From assembly GCA_045105475.1 (NCBI GenBank), contig JBGCDP010000222.1, forward strand, positions 1-64,000: a DNA stretch of 64,000 bases, given 5' to 3'. Below, piece after piece: positions 62,588 to 64,000 of the stretch (the stretch's first letter is position 1; each line of letters begins with the position of its first letter). The position numbers were made by a program, and so were the translations under genes. The notes beneath the pieces were generated by a model. The model made no database searches. It saw only the letters and a list, made by a program, of their open reading frames with translations, and was not told where the DNA came from. This stretch comes from WTJY01 sp045105475. GTDB lineage: Bacteria; Chloroflexota; Anaerolineae; Promineifilales; Promineifilaceae.

Positions 62588-64000
62588 TTATTCCTCTTCA
62601 GTTAGCACGCTTTCAGACGGCCGGCCGTTGTGTACCAACAAAACCGCACGCAAATCGGCCGCTATGCTGTCTAGCTGGGCAGCATAACTATCAATATCAT
62701 CAATCGCTGGCGCCTGCATCCCCCACAACGTGAGGTCAGTCTCTTCAGAGTTCCGTTTAACAATCGACCTAAATGGCTCATCTGGATAGTCAGGTGTTAA
62801 CACAACCGGTGTCGCGCTAACCCGCACATGGTCAATCATCTCCAGCATATGTTCTTCAATCTGAGAAATACTGGCTTCTTGAGGCACAACTCGAATCAGA
62901 CGAATCTCAGCATCACCCCAATCTCGATGTTGAAGGAAAATATGGGCCAGCAGCAGCATCAAATCCGCGTTTCCTTCTACACCCCTTGACCAAATATCAA
63001 TCTTCCGTTTCGCCCCAAATCCAAATTCAGGGTGAGTCCGCAGAATTAAGGTCGATTTGCCCAATCCATGCAGACGGCGCATGATTTTGATCTGCATCGT
63101 TAGCCCTGGCAAAGTGCGGCTCCACCCCATAACGATAAAGTTTGGCTCTAAGCCGCCGATTCCATGAGATTGAGAAACGGTCAGGGCCCCTTCTTCAAAA
63201 CTGCTGACGATTTCCGCTTCAGCAAACGCATCTAGGTGATGATCAGAAATATATTTCTTGATATTCTTCTTCGCAATCTCGCGAAAGCCTGCGTCAATCA
63301 GCTTATCTGCATCTCCGATAATGAGTTGGAAAAAGGTGACGATCCCGTACCCGAGCGTCAACCATTTGGCGAGTTCAACAAGTGATTCTCTGTTGTGGGG
63401 CTGGCCGGTAAAAACGATCAAGTTCGGCCGCCAATTCCGCCTCGACAAATCCATTTTCTCTAAACGAAGCAGGGTTGATCTTACCAATGAAAAGAGCAGC
63501 CCACTGCGCACATCGCCCCAGTTGCGGGTCAGTTCTCGCCTTCGCAATAGAAAATAGATGCCGTAGGTGATGACCAACGCCACGATGGTGGCCGTTGCAT
63601 TGATGAGAAACATCGCCCCATAACAGCCAATCGCACCCAACAAGGAAAGGGACCAGTGAATCTTAAAGCGGGGGCGAAAACTAGGGTTCCCAACCAGTTT
63701 CTCTAACCCTGCGATCAAATTGACCATGCCGTAGGTGTTTAAGAAAAACATCGCGATGATCGGTGCCACCACGTTCAAATCCCCTATCCAAATCACAATG
63801 ACGGCAATAACGGTTGATAAAATTACCGCCACACGTGGCTCTGTGGGGCTGCCTAATTGGCGAGCAAACACTTTTGGCACCACATTGTCCAATGCAATGG
63901 CTTGCAGGGTGCGGGGAGCAGCAAGAATACTGCCTAGAGCTGACGACAAAGTGGATGCCCACACGCCGAAAAGGATGAGGGCTGGCCAAACGGCAATCGA
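62588..64000 (-). CDS. APC/SLC12-type transporter with soluble C-terminal domain (partial)
   Basis: The frame is open at the right edge, so the N-terminal membrane helices are outside; 470 codons are visible. The membrane part contains ASTLSSALGSILAAPRTLQA and FARQLGSPTEPRVAVILSTV, typical of cation-chloride cotransporter-like APC permeases, plus four or five further helices. A soluble C-terminal part of about 300 residues follows: PNLIVFTGQPHNRESLVEL, LEPNFIVMGWSRT, IDIWSRGVEGNADLMLLLA. This is the SLC12 C-terminal domain, which resembles universal-stress-protein folds. Ion and solute specificity cannot be read. It converges on the flavoprotein gene. Confidence 0.88.
   Translation of the reverse strand, partial: SIAVWPALILFGVWASTLSSALGSILAAPRTLQAIALDNVVPKVFARQLGSPTEPRVAVILSTVIAVIVIWIGDLNVVAPIIAMFFLNTYGMVNLIAGLEKLVGNPSFRPRFKIHWSLSLLGAIGCYGAMFLINATATIVALVITYGIYFLLRRRELTRNWGDVRSGLLFSLVRSTLLRLEKMDLSRRNWRPNLIVFTGQPHNRESLVELAKWLTLGYGIVTFFQLIIGDADKLIDAGFREIAKKNIKKYISDHHLDAFAEAEIVSSFEEGALTVSQSHGIGGLEPNFIVMGWSRTLPGLTMQIKIMRRLHGLGKSTLILRTHPEFGFGAKRKIDIWSRGVEGNADLMLLLAHIFLQHRDWGDAEIRLIRVVPQEASISQIEEHMLEMIDHVRVSATPVVLTPDYPDEPFRSIVKRNSEETDLTLWGMQAPAIDDIDSYAAQLDSIAADLRAVLLVHNGRPSESVLTEEE

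Overview
The window is ordinary bacterial chromosome with no phage, insertion sequence, CRISPR array or rRNA operon. It holds about 60 protein genes, one tRNA and two broken genes. Several traits point to a member of the Chloroflexota, probably Anaerolineae-like. Many lipoproteins and secreted proteins carry Thr/Pro-rich stalks. Two large exported proteins end in a short tail of the type IYLPLVVR/IFIPVVVR. There is a sortase, a LonB-type protease, and an E1-alpha/E1-beta/E2 pyruvate dehydrogenase operon. This assignment is an inference; no marker rRNA is present. The base composition is moderate, yet the palindrome CGGCCG is strikingly frequent in genes and spacers alike. A hand count gives about 27 copies in the first 5.2 kb, where roughly one would be expected by chance.

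Left part (1-16 kb): the tail of a sarcosine-oxidase-type flavoenzyme, a SirB1-like protein, a Schlafen/AlbA-type regulator and moaB. These are followed by a UPF0303 + Gfo/Idh/MocA pair, an SRPBCC protein, a TPM-domain gene broken by an in-frame TAA, a CIA30 lipoprotein and a PhnD-like binding protein. A three-gene run encodes an alpha/beta hydrolase, a DUF5946-like protein and a methyltransferase. Next come two tiny tail-anchored membrane proteins sharing one terminator, and a LysM protein.

Middle part (15.6-45 kb): a dGTPase-like HD hydrolase and the galT-galK operon, which has a clear promoter and a LacI-type operator. Then come a phosphodiester-glycosidase lipoprotein, LonB, a relic of a short-chain dehydrogenase, two large surface proteins (one a PP2C-like domain with a Thr/Pro/Lys stalk) and a sortase. 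A GAF histidine kinase, rsgA, a NUDIX hydrolase and an amidohydrolase/Rieske/PrpE-like operon follow. The part ends with small membrane proteins, tRNA-Leu(CAA), a roadblock protein and the pdh operon.

Right part (45-64 kb): a metzincin protease and a giant subtilase, a DUF58 protein, a DJ-1/PfpI protein, a lysophospholipase-like hydrolase, a NarL-type response regulator and a non-pyrrolysine MttB homologue. An AraC regulator stands divergent to a five-gene run (57.6-62.5 kb): an MBL-fold lipoprotein with two fused ABM-like repeats, a cupin, a DUF5519 lipoprotein, DUF2218, and a double-CDGSH glutamate-synthase-like flavoprotein. The window ends inside an SLC12/APC-type transporter.

The observations I rate highest are the CGGCCG over-representation (a HIP1-like genome signature), the AraC-linked five-gene redox/surface cassette with its two unusual fusions, the shared C-terminal tail of exported proteins, the TPM gene with a single in-frame stop, the two micro-ORFs, and several long perfect palindromes.
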